6,800 nt of DNA. Origin: an uncultured Lachnospiraceae bacterium. GTDB taxonomy: Bacteria > Bacillota > Clostridia > Lachnospirales > Lachnospiraceae. Every line of letters begins with the position of its first letter. The first letter of the stretch is position 1. The notes beneath the pieces were generated by a model. It was not told where the DNA came from. It did not search any database and worked only from the letters and a program-made list of their open reading frames with translations. The stretch spans positions 1-6,800 of the forward strand of contig CACZSE010000296.1 in NCBI GenBank assembly GCA_902783735.1, read 5' to 3'. Positions 6,247-6,800 of the stretch are shown piece by piece. A program made the position numbers and the translations under genes.

Positions 6247-6318
6247 ATTCGCGTCAATTTCATATGACGGATATACTGAGGATCGATCTGATGATAAAAG
6301 ACAGGAGGAGGATATTTA

Positions 6319-6800
6319 ATGAAAAAAATACTGACTATCATCATTACTACAGCACTTTTGACAGGTAGTCTTTTAGCATGTACAAACGCTAAGGAAGATA
6401 CCGGTGCACAAGTTTCAAACGTACGGGAAGCGACGGTATCTGAAACAGAAAACGAAAAAACGCAGGATAAGCCGTTACAGATAGTTACAACGATCTTTCC
6501 GGAATATGACTGGGTGAAGAATATTTTGGGAGATAAAGCGGATAACGCTGAATTGACCATGCTTTTGGATAATGGTGTTGATCTTCACAGCTATCAGCCC
6601 ACAGCTAAAGATATATTAAAGATCGGCAGCTGTGACCTGTTCATATATGTAGGCGGTGAATCGGATGAATGGGTTGATGATGCTCTTTTGGAAACGACCA
6701 ATAAGGACATGGTGGTCATTAATCTTCTTGAAGAACTGGGAGATTCCGTAAAGGAAGAGGAAGTTGTGGAAGGCATGCAGGAAGAGGAGCATGAACATGA
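6319..6800 (+). CDS. ZnuA/AdcA-like metal ABC transporter substrate-binding lipoprotein (3' end outside window)
   Basis: This would be the extracytoplasmic receptor of a zinc/manganese-type ABC importer, tethered to the membrane by lipid. 160 codons are visible; the frame is open at the right edge, so it is cut by the window, not broken. The start has a signal peptide (MKKILTIIITTALLTGS) and a lipobox L18-L19-A20-C21, then a Thr/Glu-rich linker to about residue 50. The mature fold begins at QIVTTIFPEYDWV. DLHSYQP contains H90, the position of the first metal ligand in ZnuA-type proteins (family form DpHsyEP), followed by DLFIYVGGESDEWVDDAL. The final visible residues (EEEHEHE, 155 onward) look like the start of the acidic His-rich loop typical of zinc receptors. 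AGGAGG repeats (6303-6311) lie 7 nt before the ATG. Metal identity and permease/ATPase partners lie beyond the window. Confidence 0.9.
   Translation, partial: MKKILTIIITTALLTGSLLACTNAKEDTGAQVSNVREATVSETENEKTQDKPLQIVTTIFPEYDWVKNILGDKADNAELTMLLDNGVDLHSYQPTAKDILKIGSCDLFIYVGGESDEWVDDALLETTNKDMVVINLLEELGDSVKEEEVVEGMQEEEHEH

Noticed and set aside
6252..6269. CGTCA-N8-TGACG hairpin in the P2 leader as a riboswitch or attenuator
   Set aside because: It is a single 5-bp stem without a following U tract or alternative partner, so too little to support a regulatory RNA.

Overview
The window looks like a chromosomal segment of a low-GC Gram-positive bacterium, most likely a Lachnospiraceae-type clostridium. 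The grounds are a PolC-type DNA polymerase III, which is restricted to Firmicutes and relatives; strong AGGAGG-type ribosome binding sites; consensus sigma-A promoters; and the adjacent fchA-folD pair. The family-level assignment is an inference. All recognised genes are on the + strand.

Region 1 (1-2082) is the C-terminal half of polC, cut by the left window edge. Region 2 (2124-3680) is a one-carbon folate pair: fchA (methenyl-THF cyclohydrolase) and folD (methylene-THF dehydrogenase), closed by a good intrinsic terminator at 3754-3791. By ungapped alignment with E. coli FolD, the FolD here lacks the catalytic Lys and Gln of the cyclohydrolase reaction. It is therefore probably a dehydrogenase only, and FchA would supply the missing step.

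Region 3 (3928-6087) is a probable two-gene operon. The first gene encodes a cytosolic degenerate-GGDEF/intact-EAL protein (a c-di-GMP phosphodiesterase by its residues) with a C-terminal extension. The second, 12 nt later, encodes a Fur-family metal regulator, probably Zur-like.

Region 4 (6088-6318) is the most remarkable part: a 231-bp control region before a ZnuA/AdcA-like metal-binding lipoprotein gene, which runs off the right edge. It holds two tandem promoters, both exact TTGACA-17-TATAAT. Each is bracketed by its own pair of dyads. P1 has TTGCAA-N5-TTGCAA-like dyads (similar to the Nur box of Streptomyces). P2 has TGAAAATnATTCTCA / TGAGAACnGTTCTCA dyads (similar to Zur/Fur boxes). The second dyad of each pair covers the predicted transcription start.

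The simplest reading is that the Fur-family protein senses metal (likely zinc) and represses the uptake operon starting at 6319. A second Fur-type regulator may act on the other promoter. No rRNA, tRNA, CRISPR array, insertion sequence or known riboswitch was recognised. No gene-free stretch exceeds 300 bases.
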